A stretch of DNA of 32,186 nucleotides from Plakobranchus ocellatus (Eukaryota; Mollusca; Gastropoda; Plakobranchidae), in NCBI GenBank assembly GCA_019648995.1, contig BLXT01007646.1, positions 2,077,610 through 2,109,795 on the forward strand, in the 5' to 3' direction. The notes under the pieces are model-generated. The model worked only from the letters and a program-made list of their open reading frames with translations, was not told where the DNA came from and ran no database searches. This document shows positions 24,601 to 32,186 of this stretch, in pieces. Within the stretch, counting starts at the first letter, position 1. Each line of letters opens with the position of its first letter. Position numbers and translations under genes: made by a program.

Positions 24601-27600
24601 GCTTGCTGCAAAAGATTTACATATTCTTAGATTTTGAGGAGGTGAAGTGATACTATAGACTTGTAAGACATTTCATGAATAAGAGATCAATTGACCCACA
24701 TTCAAGGTAAATTGCTAATAATTACCTTGGTTTGGATTGCCTATGAGTTAAATTTGACAATGTAATTCTGTCATGATTAGCCAGTTTTGAATAGTCAATG
24801 AAGAATATTTGCAGGGTGCTTTATATTTCTATACGTTTTTTCTATAATGCTTCGTTAATTAAAAGTTTCGACCTATAGAGTGAAAAGGAGATTAAAACTA
24901 GCATTTGATTGCATATTTCTAACCTAGACCAGTATGCAAAATTGGAAACACATAGTGACAAAAAAAAATGTATACTGCATGCGTACCTGATCTGTAACTT
25001 CAAAAGCAATCTGTACAGATCCTCCACCCATATCAATGATCCCTACTGTTCTCTTCCTTGTATGAGTTACAGTTTTACTTTTTTCATTGTGGACAATGCT
25101 GACTGTATCATGACCTTGAATCAAGGAACGATAAAAATAAAGAAGTCTCAAATCAATTTAACAAAAAATAATAATTACACTATAATAAATTAGAATCATG
25201 CATGAAAAAAAAATGATAATTTACAAATTCATCAAAATAAATACGAATATAAAAAAAAAGACAAAAAAATTTAACAAAAAAGAAAAACAATTTAAAAAAT
25301 CATCTACCTGACATCATCCATTAAATCATGTAATCTTAAGAAAGAAAAATCCATATGGAGGGGAAAAAAACATGCATCAGTACATATAAAATGTCTTAAA
25401 ACCAATCTTCAAAGGAAGTGGTTTATTACTTCGATTTTGAGAAATTACTGCTACCATTTGTCTGTATCTGAGTAAAGGCAAATGGCAAACCTGAATTTCA
25501 ATTCTGAGATCTTTCAGCAATATATCATGATTTTCCTAGTTTTAGCAAATCACTTGTAAATGTGAACATTTCCGATTAGAACAAACCTAGGGCTAGGGTT
25601 TTCTATTCTAGAACCAAAATTTCACCCTTTTTTGGCAACTTTATTTTTGTGTTATTTAGAATTTTGCTAAAGCATTTATTTCTGATTGAACTATAGATGA
25701 TAAATGATTAAAAAATGTTAAGAAACAAAACAATCACCTCTCTATGTCACCATAATAATCATAATGGACTTTGATATCTCACTCTTAATGGGAAAGGAAA
25801 AGAAAAGGTAAGAGGAATGTAAATTATATGTGATCACCTATACAAAAGAGTCATTTGTCAGCAATTGCTCAACAAAGATATAATGCAAAATTAATTAAAA
25901 AGAATTGGAGGCACAGAAGATAAATTTTTGGCAGATTTCTATGAGCATCCAAAAACTTTTTCAAATATTTTGATACATAATGTTGAGCAATTCTTGACAA
26001 ATGATTTATTTTTGTGGGCAGATTCCATGTGTCTTTAAAAAGGTCTAATCATGGATGTTGATTAAGAGATGCTGAGATCAAGGTCTATCTTAAACCTATA
26101 ATAAAAAAAAAACTTAACATGGACCAAATGATAATTTGAATTTGATAACACTCCAACTTGATCTTGCCTTTGCAATATCTCATCTTTTGCTTGAACGACT
26201 GCCCTTGAGCTAAGTGAATAACTTGACAAACTCTGCCTAATACCTTCCCCTGATTAAAAATTAAAGATTAAACAAAGTAAACGTAAAGTCAAAGAATCTT
26301 TGAAGTGCTTTAAAAGAATTAATATTTACCAAGTGGCAATGCAGAGTGAGAAAATCTGTCCAGAACATAGTTGATAGCAACCCAGGCATATACTCCCTCC
26401 TGCTTGCCAGTGATAACTTCAAAGTGATTGTCAGGAGCAATGAATTTAAAATCTTTTTTGACATCCCTTTTCAAATCTTCCAAGATAGCTTTTTGAGCAC
26501 TGCATGAAGAAAATATATTTAAAAAAGAAGGTAATTTTAAAAAAAGTTTCATAAATATTGAATAAAATAAATATCGATTTGTATTAAATCAATAGCCTCA
26601 TTATAATTTTATTTCCCATACGTAAACTTCACATGATCGCTGCATCTTGTAAACACACTTATTTTGTATTATTACAGAATAGTACTATGCTTCATTCATG
26701 ATTCTGAATCCCATTCCTAAACATACTGAATAACCCTTTGAATGTCATGGCTGTGTATTGGCATGGCTTACAATTGATGTTCATTTGGCAAAGTGTAATA
26801 CATGTATGGGCTTGGCAGAATTTTTTATATGAGATTATTTATTGCATGTGTGACTTTTCTACAGTGTTCATGAAGTCTGAAACATATATCATTGCATGAA
26901 AAATCTGACTGATAAAGAAATTTTGTTTTGGATGGTGAGACACTATAAAAATGTATATAAATTACCGCAAATATGAATTCTTCACTGACTGATGAGAGCT
27001 GCTTTTTAATTATTTTTTTATTCACACGCAACTACTAATATCCATCAAATAAGTACAGCCAAATGAATTTGAAAGAATTATACTATGGAAGATCAAACTG
27101 CAGAGAAACTTGTTCTTTCATTCATATCTTTGTTATTTATCTGAGATTGAAAAACTAACCAATTAAGGTCTGATGAGCTATCGAATATTGCAAAATGAAA
27201 ACATCTTTATGACTTCACACTTGCTCAAAAACTGATAGATTTATCAACACCAACAACAAGAACAACAAAATATGCAGGTTTTTCATGAACAGCTTAGTGC
27301 TATTTAGTTATAGATCTAGTTGACTAGTGCCTGTGACAGTGAGTTCTTTTAAATGGACTGAACGACAGAAATCACTCCAAGTCTTGCCAAAAAGTTGAAC
27401 AAAAAGTTTATTCATTGAATCAAGAATGATTTTAGAACAGTTATTTAAATTCCAAAATCCCTTACATCTACAAGCTCTCTACCATCAGTGATTTATCTTG
27501 CAGCAATCTCTGCAAGCTCCCCTGACAAACTCTTGGTTATTCCTATATACCATCAGCTCACAGCTTCTAGAAAATACTAGTTAGCCAACACATACGCTAA

Positions 27601-30186
27601 TTCATGAACATAAACACAAACAGCTCCTTCTAGAATAGAGTAGATCTAGATTAGATTCTCCGAATTATTTCATCTTACCCCCTTTACACATAAGCATGAC
27701 ATACTTACTATGTCACCAAGATACGATCTTACAACTTTCTGTAAACTATTTTCTCACACCTTTGAGAACATTCCAGAAATCCCTAGATCTAAGAAGCTAA
27801 GCAAAGCTAAAATATAAAAGTGCTGTTAAACTAGAAATAGGACTAGCCTAAGCCTATTCAAAATCTGACCAAACATTACAAGTACTAGTCAAGCCCATTG
27901 TTGATTTTTATTATTTCACTTAAAGATATTCCCAAGAAAACAAGTTGTGCATCAAACATTTAATGCTGACTTTTTTTTCTGTTTAGATTTGACTTGCAGC
28001 AAACAAAATTCCGGGACATCATTGTTTTTTAAAATGTCTACCTACATATTTTGTTTCACCAGCATAATAAGGTTTAAATACATCGTGAAATGTTGTTTTG
28101 TAAATCTGTAAAATGACTTTGGGATTTTAAAATATGCCCACATAAAATGGCATGATCTGAAGTAACATATCTATACTTATGCCCCAAGAAAATTTGTATA
28201 GTCATTACACGTTTGAGCTTGGCTCCATTATAATAAAAAACATAGCCAAAGCCCATTATAAGCCCTTTCGATCTAGATCATAACTCAATTTACAGCAACC
28301 AATTGTCACAAGGTTATTGCATTGTCTCAGTACTCATAATAAAATGATTTTCATCATTTTGACATTATATTTCCAAATCGAGAAATAGAACCAATGTAGA
28401 TTAAATGTTTATATTAAATAGAGTAGAGAGAAATGAATAAATTTTAGTGAGCTATGAGCTATTATATATTAAAAACAACATTTTTATTTTTAAAATAAAG
28501 ACCACACTATTCACCTTCAGTTACCATATATTGCACTCCCTATTTTTCTAAACTCAAATAAAAATCTTAAAGATGGAAAAAACCCTTTAATATTCCTTTT
28601 TCTCAAAGGTGGTATATTTAACATCTGACTCATAAAAGCTGGTTTCAACATACACAGCAAACAAGTATTCATGGCTTTTCTCAGACTACTTTTTCATTTG
28701 ATAAGTTAAAATTCTATTCCCCTTTATTTTTGAATGAAGGCTGTTTTTTCAAAATGGTCACCCTTTAAAAGACCAAAACCCTATAGCCTAACTTTTATAT
28801 ACTACAAACGACTTCAATAGCTGTAATGATACCTAAAAAAATTGTCAAAGATGTAGTCAACAGCTAAAATCATAGCAACCATAGGTTGAGAAATTCGTTT
28901 TAAAATCACCAGTGATTCTTACTATAGGGAAGAGATTATTAACTCTGAAGCTATACTCACACACAAACACAGGATAACAAGATTTAAGGAGCCAAGCTAA
29001 ATTTGGAAATTAATCAAGTCCTCCTCTTCAAGTAAAAATGACACTCCCAATCTTGCATCATCCATTTTTTTAAAAAATCTTGCAAAAGAATGTCTGGGTG
29101 ACAAACATTATGCAGACTACAAAGAAATCGAGACACCTGTTAAGGGCTACTACAAAAAAGTAAAAGGTCAGCTTTCTCCTTTCAGCAACTGACATAAATG
29201 ATGATGCTGAAAGAGGGACAAAATAGAGATGGATACTAAACAGTGAGGAATTTCATACATTGCAAGTATCTTACAAATAGTTATCACTGTTTTCAATTAT
29301 CAGCATAAAAAGGAAATAAATGAACATCCTGTCACAATTATATAAATGCAAAAGTTTGGAAGCAAACCTTTCCGGAAGCATTCTCATTCCTGCAGTGGCC
29401 ATGACATGCAGACATGTCTCTGCATGCTTTTCCTCTGGAATATACTGGGCCGCAAACAACAACAGCTCTTTGATATGATCACTGGCAGCATCAGGATTAT
29501 TTTCAAAGGAAGAAATGCCTGAAGATGATTCATAAGAATATTTGATCCTCAAAATTATATTTTCAGAGAGAATAAAATGACATTATATGATTTAGTCTAG
29601 TTCTACCCAAACAATTAGCTGCGACATTTTGACCAACATACAAATTTGACATTACTCGAAATTATTCAAAGGTATGTTTTACTGTTTAATTATATACGAA
29701 TTATTTTGCAGGTATTTATGAGGGCACTATATTACAAACAAGCAGATTTTATTTAATCTTAAGCCTTGGTAAAGACAAAGCAAGTTGTTTGTTTGAAAGC
29801 ATGTGGATATTATAAGAATTTGAAGGATTAATAGCACAAGAGACAATATAAAAAGATTCTTACCTGGCGATACTTTTTTCACGACTGCCTCTCCCTTCTC
29901 ATCGTGCAATTGCTGTATACGTAATAAGTCTTTGGGATTGCCCGAGTGTGATGGCCAGAAGTACACATAAACACGACTACCACTGCTTCCACAATCAATA
30001 ACTATACCGTAGTGCAACTCAGCAGATATTTCATTAACATGAGAACTGTACAGGCTTTTAGATATACTTGGAAAAGGTACAACTACAAACAAAAGAATAA
30101 GAAGTACTAAGCCCATGAAAAGCCATTTCCATATAGAATAAGCATTTTTTCCATTCGATGTAGAACAAGGCAGATTCAAATAAATC
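9279..30186 (-). CDS. ENTPD4: ENTPD4/7-like intracellular apyrase, nine exons, N-terminus incomplete
   Basis: Seen: joining 29864-30186, 29368-29518, 26330-26499, 24987-25114, 22920-23098, 20080-20392, 17411-17493, 14514-14675 and 9279-9537 gives one open frame of 588 residues plus stop, with GT..AG at every junction and matching phases. Apyrase regions, numbered from the first full codon: ACR1 DCGSSGSRVYVYFWP (64-78), ACR2 ATAGMRMLPES (148-158), ACR3 GKQEGVYAWVAINYVL (189-204), ACR4 GIIDMGGGSVQIAFEV (239-254), ACR5 QFYGFSEFWYSTEDVF (390-405). Hydrophobic anchors lie at about 22-36 and 527-544; NLT at 365 is a glycosylation sequon. Known: human ENTPD4 and ENTPD7 are about 600-616 residues, Golgi/vesicle enzymes that hydrolyse NDPs/NTPs such as UDP with Ca or Mg. 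The SAQKAILEDL stretch is nearer ENTPD4. Inferred: single invertebrate co-orthologue of both; an upstream exon with the start codon is missing. Confidence 0.95.
10750..10948. other. Assembly gap (199 Ns)
   Basis: Undetermined bases inside the last intron. Any open frame crossing it is an artefact. Confidence 1.
12336..12363. other. Small inverted repeat
   Basis: TTGACCCC (12336-12343) and GGGGTCAA (12356-12363) are separated by 12 bases: a perfect 8-bp stem, unusually GC-rich for this intron. No role is apparent. Confidence 0.6.
14449..14481. repeat. GT/TA microsatellite
   Basis: A GTGTGTGT run passing into about 12 TA units, ending 33 bp from the splice donor of exon 14514-14675. Confidence 0.95.
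14514..14675 (-). CDS. ENTPD4: ENTPD4/7-like exon (FQCFKSAWM..LPLR)
   Basis: The acceptor is a run of T followed by AG, and the donor is GTAAGT. It enters and leaves at phase 2. It encodes FQCFKSAWMAQIFHRGFSFP and WTLGALIYKTRFLPLR, both nearly identical to human (YQCFKSAW.., WTLGAILYRTRFLPLRD). This end of the luminal domain closes the nucleotide site. A TA microsatellite lies about 33 bp beyond the donor. Confidence 0.95.
15727..15978 (-). pseudogene. Truncated Tigger/CENP-B-like transposase, N-terminal HTH only
   Basis: The 83-residue frame opens at the ATG of MTSNKRKCLSFETKLRHIE and continues EKGDKNKAEICREHGIAQ and LSTISKKKDKI. This is the psq-type helix-turn-helix found at the N-terminus of pogo/Tigger transposases and CENP-B, which binds the element's ends. 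It stops at TAG after REERFISDTGTA. The second HTH and the DDE catalytic domain are absent; the sequence beyond is unrelated AT-rich DNA. It cannot be an active transposase. Expression as a short DNA-binding peptide is possible but unsupported. Confidence 0.85.
16090..16111. other. Perfect 22-bp palindrome
   Basis: The half-site CCAAGTCTAGA is followed immediately by its reverse complement, centred on TAGATCTA. It lies inside the Tigger-like element upstream of the transposase ATG. Confidence 0.85.
17411..17493 (-). CDS. ENTPD4: ENTPD4/7-like short exon (DFCSTPW..DEHRFR)
   Basis: This 83-nt exon has the acceptor TTATTTCAG and the donor GTATGA. It enters at phase 0 and leaves at phase 2. It encodes DFCSTPWNKLQGWYKDG and YPKADEHRFR, matching human DYCATKWSILRERF and HADLHRLKYQCFKSAW in the ENTPD4/7 C-terminal lobe. 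The exon was missed by simple frame scanning because a shadow frame covers it. Confidence 0.93.
17494..20079 (-). other. Intron, 2586 bp
   Basis: Bounded by GTGCTT and TTATTTCAG. It contains a (TA)n tract (18571-18600) and a 59-codon open stretch on the plus strand (18672-18851) with no start-defined gene. Otherwise nothing recognised. Confidence 0.85.
18571..18600. repeat. (TA)15 microsatellite
   Basis: Thirty bases of uninterrupted TA in intron sequence. Confidence 0.97.
20080..20392 (-). CDS. ENTPD4: ENTPD4/7-like exon with DVCLP motif and ACR5
   Basis: The acceptor is TATTTAAAG (weak pyrimidine tract) and the donor GTGCTT. It enters at phase 2 and leaves at phase 0. It encodes ITEDGTIRDVCLPPGM (human LDPCLP), GTGDFSACETALEPLMNLT, INGIHQP and QFYGFSEFWYSTEDVF (ACR5), then KMGGLYDYWTFQKKAK. 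Odd: human ENTPD4/7 have Cys at the position of Ser401 (YCTED versus YSTED), while this protein has Cys370 and Cys375 in a segment that carries none in human. Confidence 0.95.
20825..22885. mobile_element. Putative hAT-like element with CAG(T/A)CCTGCCAACTT ends
   Basis: CAGTCCTGCCAACTT at 20825-20839 is matched by AAGTTGGCAGGTCTG at 22871-22885, inverted, 14 of 15 identical, 2.06 kb apart. The ends resemble those of the element at 7006-8839 (CAG..CTGCCAAC). No flanking duplication is visible (CAAAAGAC versus AATAACTG) and no transposase frame was seen, so this could also be two solo ends. Another nearby CTGCCAA word (inverted, about 20887) makes a small nested unit possible. Confidence 0.5.
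22815..22860. other. GC-rich hairpin near the element end
   Basis: GCCCGCAAAA (22815-22824) and its exact reverse complement TTTTGCGGGC (22851-22860) flank a 26-base loop: a subterminal inverted repeat just inside the right end of the putative hAT-like unit. Confidence 0.75.
22920..23098 (-). CDS. ENTPD4: ENTPD4/7-like exon, NLGC and TFLGYGANSARERYE region
   Basis: The acceptor is TTTTGACAG and the donor GTAAGA. It enters at phase 0 and leaves at phase 2. It encodes DQIKNIPSPLISEINLGCQD, SYKIYVTTFLGYGANSARER and YENMLIQETKSKSQ. Human ENTPD4/7 have LLAEFNLGCDV, HVYRVYVATFLGFGGN and ARQRYED in the same order, so the match is firm. The donor lies 34 bp from the right end of a transposon-like element in the next intron. 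Confidence 0.93.
23099..24986 (-). other. Intron, 1888 bp
   Basis: Bounded by GTACGC and TTTTGACAG. It contains a 67-codon charged open frame (listed separately); otherwise nothing recognised. Confidence 0.85.
23719..23922 (-). other. Unrecognised 67-codon charged open frame in an intron
   Basis: It opens at ATG with MKLPIDIALEFEKKYEDIE and runs through an acidic/basic, helix-prone stretch (LERNKLKSLFNQKRERSRLK, DQVAEIDTDRKV) to TGA. The composition is more protein-like than the surrounding AT-rich shadows. No family was recognised. It is not part of the apyrase, whose frame is continuous without it. It may be a fragment of a transposon or retrocopy, an alternative exon, or chance. Confidence 0.2.
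24987..25114 (-). CDS. ENTPD4: ENTPD4/7-like exon with ACR4
   Basis: The acceptor is GATTCAAG and the donor GTACGC after a CAG codon. It enters at phase 1 and leaves at phase 0. A variable lysine-rich loop (HDTVSIVHNEKSKTVTHT) is followed by RKRTVGIIDMGGGSVQIAFEV. DMGGGSVQIAFE is ACR4, the second phosphate-binding loop. In human ENTPD4 the loop just before ACR4 differs between splice forms, so its divergence here is not surprising. Confidence 0.95.
25115..26329 (-). other. Intron, 1215 bp
   Basis: Bounded by GTAAAT and GATTCAAG. A/T-rich with poly-A/T runs; no repeat with defined ends or coding frame seen. Confidence 0.85.
26330..26499 (-). CDS. ENTPD4: ENTPD4/7-like exon with ACR3
   Basis: The acceptor is TTCATGCAG and the donor GTAAAT. 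It enters at phase 2 and leaves at phase 1. It encodes AQKAILEDLKRDVKKDFKF, then EVITGKQEGVYAWVAINYVL. The latter is ACR3, whose GKQEGVYAW includes the catalytic glutamate that activates the attacking water in this family. The hydrophobic YVLDRF matches human FVLGRF. The preceding intron is 2.87 kb. Confidence 0.95.
26500..29367 (-). other. Intron, 2868 bp
   Basis: Bounded by GTTTGC and TTCATGCAG. It contains several TAGATCTA words (27311, 27644, 27783) but no bounded repeat or coding frame that I recognise. Confidence 0.85.
29368..29518 (-). CDS. ENTPD4: ENTPD4/7-like exon with ACR2
   Basis: The acceptor is ATCTTCAG and the donor GTTTGC. It enters at phase 1 and leaves at phase 2. The peptide runs ISSFENNPDAASDHIKELL, then FAAQYIPEEKHAET and ATAGMRMLPE, the second apyrase conserved region with the TAGMR core. 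It aligns without gaps to the human segment HASDYLRPLLSFAAAHVP..KHKETPLYILCTAGMR. The last codon is completed by T from the next exon, giving Ser as in ENTPD4 (LPES). Confidence 0.95.
29519..29863 (-). other. Intron, 345 bp
   Basis: Bounded by GTAAGA and ATCTTCAG; the shortest secure intron of the gene. Nothing else in it. Confidence 0.9.
29864..30186 (-). CDS. ENTPD4: ENTPD4/7-like coding exon with N-terminal anchor and ACR1 (first recognised)
   Basis: The acceptor TTTTTCAG lies at 30187-30194 and the donor GTAAGA starts at 29863. The exon begins with the third base of a split codon and ends after the first base of a Gly codon. It encodes a short cytosolic stretch, a transmembrane anchor (LFMGLVLLILLFVVV), a stalk, then HYGIVIDCGSSGSRVYVYFWP-type ACR1, the phosphate-binding loop of the actin/hsp70-like fold, and GNPKDLL as in vertebrate ENTPD4/7 (GNPHDLL). 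The frame has a TAA just upstream of the acceptor and no ATG before the one inside the anchor, so translation must start in an earlier exon or, less likely, at that internal Met, which has a poor start context. Confidence 0.95.
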
Positions 30187-30316
30187 CTGAAAAATTAAAA
30201 GGAAGATCAATAGTGAGGAGATAAAAAAAAAACCCATTAATTTAATACCATGCAAAGATAAATTATCAATAGACAAACGTTCATACAATTACTTGAAACT
30301 TAATCAACAGTTGAAC

Positions 30317-30363
30317 CTACCCTCCTGACCACTTCCTTGAGATGAAACTATACAAATGAACAT
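30317..30363 (-). CDS. Candidate first coding exon (weak)
   Basis: Seen: an ATG (30361-30363) with A at -3 opens 15 codons and leaves at phase 2 at AG|GTTCAA. Joined to the exon at 30186 it gives MFICIVSSQGSGQEGR before IYLNLP, in frame. Against it: the donor is poor, the intron would be only 130 bp, and the peptide lacks the ISxxxLxPASW pattern of vertebrate ENTPD4/7 N-termini. It is the only phase-compatible short ATG exon I found close upstream. A more distant first exon is at least as likely. Confidence 0.2.
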
Positions 30364-32186
30364 TTTGCTTTGACTGCCTTGCTTTTTTCTTTTATTTTGA
30401 TACCTCTCAAGGCAGCCTATTTACCAAACAACAACATAAACAACCTCTCCAAACCAACCATACTGGGCTCTTATCTGCTGAAAAGATGTTGGCTAGACTT
30501 GCATGCCTTTTGCTATTTAACACCCCCTGCATTGTTTGTTCAATGAACAAAAATGATAAATGGAATGGCAGCTTGTCCTTCAGTGTCTCTCAAGCTGATA
30601 CAAAAGGGGGCTAAGGTGGAAAAGTGACATTTCTGGCCCATACTATGCCATGCAATGCCTGTTCAATTAGGGAATGCCTTTGTTTTTTTCACCAATTAGT
30701 TATCGAGTGCACACATGCATGCAAGAGACACGTTGTTGTGTGTCTATAAATACCATCTTGGTTCCAGGAGAAAGTAAATGAAAGAAAGGCTGCTTGTGTA
30801 CTTTCATACTTGTTTTAATTTCTCTAACAATGTTGCAAATTTTTATCTGTGGTTATTGATGTTGCAGTTGTAGCTTTAATGTCTTGTTTTAACTTTTTAA
30901 AAGCACATTTTTAATACTGGAATTTCCTATAAATGGTTGAAGAATGGCTAAGATATGACCATAAAACCTTAGCCATTGAATTCTCTTGTCCAGTCTTGTT
31001 CAGCTGTTGAATGAAACTAGCAATTTACATTGATGTAACTTTTTAATGGGCGTGTAGGCAATCCTAATTTGTTGACCAATTGCTCTGATGTATGGGAATT
31101 TAGGAGGAATGTTTTATTATGCAGTTGAAGGGAGTATGATAATGTTGATGATTAATTTCCAGACTTTGTTCAACCTTTGGGTGCACTGCTCAAGACAACA
31201 ACTTGTCTAAGGTGACCAAATCTGTTTATAATCTTCAGTGGTCGCCACGGACAGATTCGACTGTATCTTGAATGGAACCTTGTGGCTATTGATTCCTTGC
31301 TGCAACCACACAGAGATTTCAAAATATAACTTTTACAATGCCTCAAATGAGGGGACTTTAATACTTGACGCACTAATTTTGCAATTTTGTTGTTTCTCTT
31401 GCTCTTTGGAGAGGTAGAATGAGTTATTTGAATTCTACATAACAAATTTTAAAATTCACAAATTTTACAATTATACCAATTATTTTTTAAATATTGAAAG
31501 AGTACCATTATGTATGGGAAAATATGACCAAATAAGTATTTCTAAGTATTTCTGAATTTCAAATACGGGAACAATCTTTTAAAGATAGGACTATGAATTA
31601 ATGTAAAATTCAAATGCCTATATATTGATGATTAGTTGTTGAAATTTCTTATATTTTTCTGTATAAACTTGGACTGAAATTTTCTTCATATGCTTTTCGT
31701 TACTAAATAAAAGAAAGTGATTTCTTTGAAATTTGGTCTAGCCCTTTAGCCATACATTTTCAATATGAAAGCAGAGGCTTTTCACCATAACATGTTAATT
31801 TTTTTTTTTAATTTGACTGTTTTTGTGAAAAAAGGGGACAAAAGCTACTAGCAGAGGTAAAAAAATCTTTCTCACAATGCTAATTTGATACAATGACAGA
31901 AAGTGTTAAATGATTAAAAATTTCATCTAAGGATGTAAGATTGACTGATTTTAAAAATTGGGTTATTAGCTCATTGAAATTTAATATTAAGTATGGCAAA
32001 TTCATTGATGAGCATTTAAAAACGCTAGATCTAAAATTTGAAAAAGCACCCCCTGTAATTTCCTATCAAATAAATAGGTTTGCAACAGTAAAAATGTTGA
32101 AATAAATTATAACATTATCAGATTCTTTGAGCAAAGATGAAAATCCTTCATAGCTTCTTGAAAAGGCTTGCATATACGAGGGATGT
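30364..32186. other. Upstream region of the gene
   Basis: Expected to hold the promoter and first exon(s) if they fall in the window, but neither could be identified. It contains one solitary transposon-like terminus (about 31190-31263) and AT-rich sequence. Confidence 0.5.
31190..31263 (-). mobile_element. Solitary Tc1/mariner- or pogo-like terminus
   Basis: Read on the minus strand, a TA (31264-31265) is followed by CAGTCGAATCTGTCCGTGG and a GC-richer stretch (GCGACCAC..TTTGGTCACCTTAG). This matches the general form of TA-inserting element ends and shares CAGT and a nearby GA with the Tigger end at 16613. No matching opposite end was found to the left. Confidence 0.35.

Noticed and set aside
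29727..30179. Start of the apyrase at the first codon of the longest open frame (TTG at 30179)
   Set aside because: That codon is TTG, not ATG, and a good splice acceptor lies 8 bases upstream, so the frame enters by splicing.
30745..30752. TATAAATA on the plus strand as a promoter
   Set aside because: No plus-strand gene follows in the window, and such words are expected by chance in AT-rich DNA.
30770..30820. ATG frame MKVHKQPFF.. (minus) as a first exon
   Set aside because: It reaches its possible donor (after AAGATG) at phase 0, which does not fit the phase needed by the acceptor at 30187.
1..32186. CRISPR arrays, rRNA, intact tRNA, operon signals, integrated virus
   Set aside because: None seen. 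The window is an animal-type intron-rich locus, and no viral protein pattern was recognised in any long frame.

Overview
This is eukaryotic (metazoan) DNA: strongly AT-rich, with long introns carrying GT..AG borders, microsatellites, decayed DNA transposons and one run of Ns. The only gene I can support is on the minus strand. It encodes an intracellular ectonucleoside triphosphate diphosphohydrolase of the ENTPD4/ENTPD7 type (Golgi/lysosomal NTPDase, LALP70/UDPase group). Its reading frame is rebuilt here from nine exons between 30186 and 9279, every junction is phase-consistent, and all five apyrase conserved regions are intact. The host is probably a lophotrochozoan, perhaps a gastropod mollusc. 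That is an inference from protein style, intron texture and a striking excess of the palindrome TAGATCTA, not a proof.

Layout, left to right. Positions 1-9278 lie downstream of the gene. They hold a 214-bp MITE with inverted ends (75-288), a possible tRNA-derived SINE (about 6560-6700), a GA microsatellite, and a 1.83-kb hAT-like element (7006-8839) with perfect 14-bp inverted ends and a 7-bp target duplication. That element contains a 123-bp tandem duplication. Positions 9279-30186 are the gene. Its introns hold a sequencing gap (10750-10948), a pogo/Tigger-like element with a truncated transposase (15321-16613), a second long-inverted-pair element whose ends resemble the first hAT-like one (20825-22885), and two short unexplained open stretches (18672-18851 plus strand, 23719-23922 minus strand). 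Positions 30187-32186 are upstream. They should contain the first coding exon if it is in the window, but only a weak candidate (30317-30363) was found, along with one solitary transposon-like terminus near 31263.

The encoded enzyme would be a type II/III double-anchored membrane protein: an N-terminal transmembrane segment, a luminal apyrase domain with ACR1-5, and a C-terminal transmembrane segment with a short cytosolic tail. It should hydrolyse nucleoside di/triphosphates (typically UDP in the Golgi for ENTPD4) to support glycosylation. No operon, CRISPR, rRNA or intact tRNA is present. I saw no clear new biological system. The most interesting material is the well-delimited transposon set and the TAGATCTA excess.
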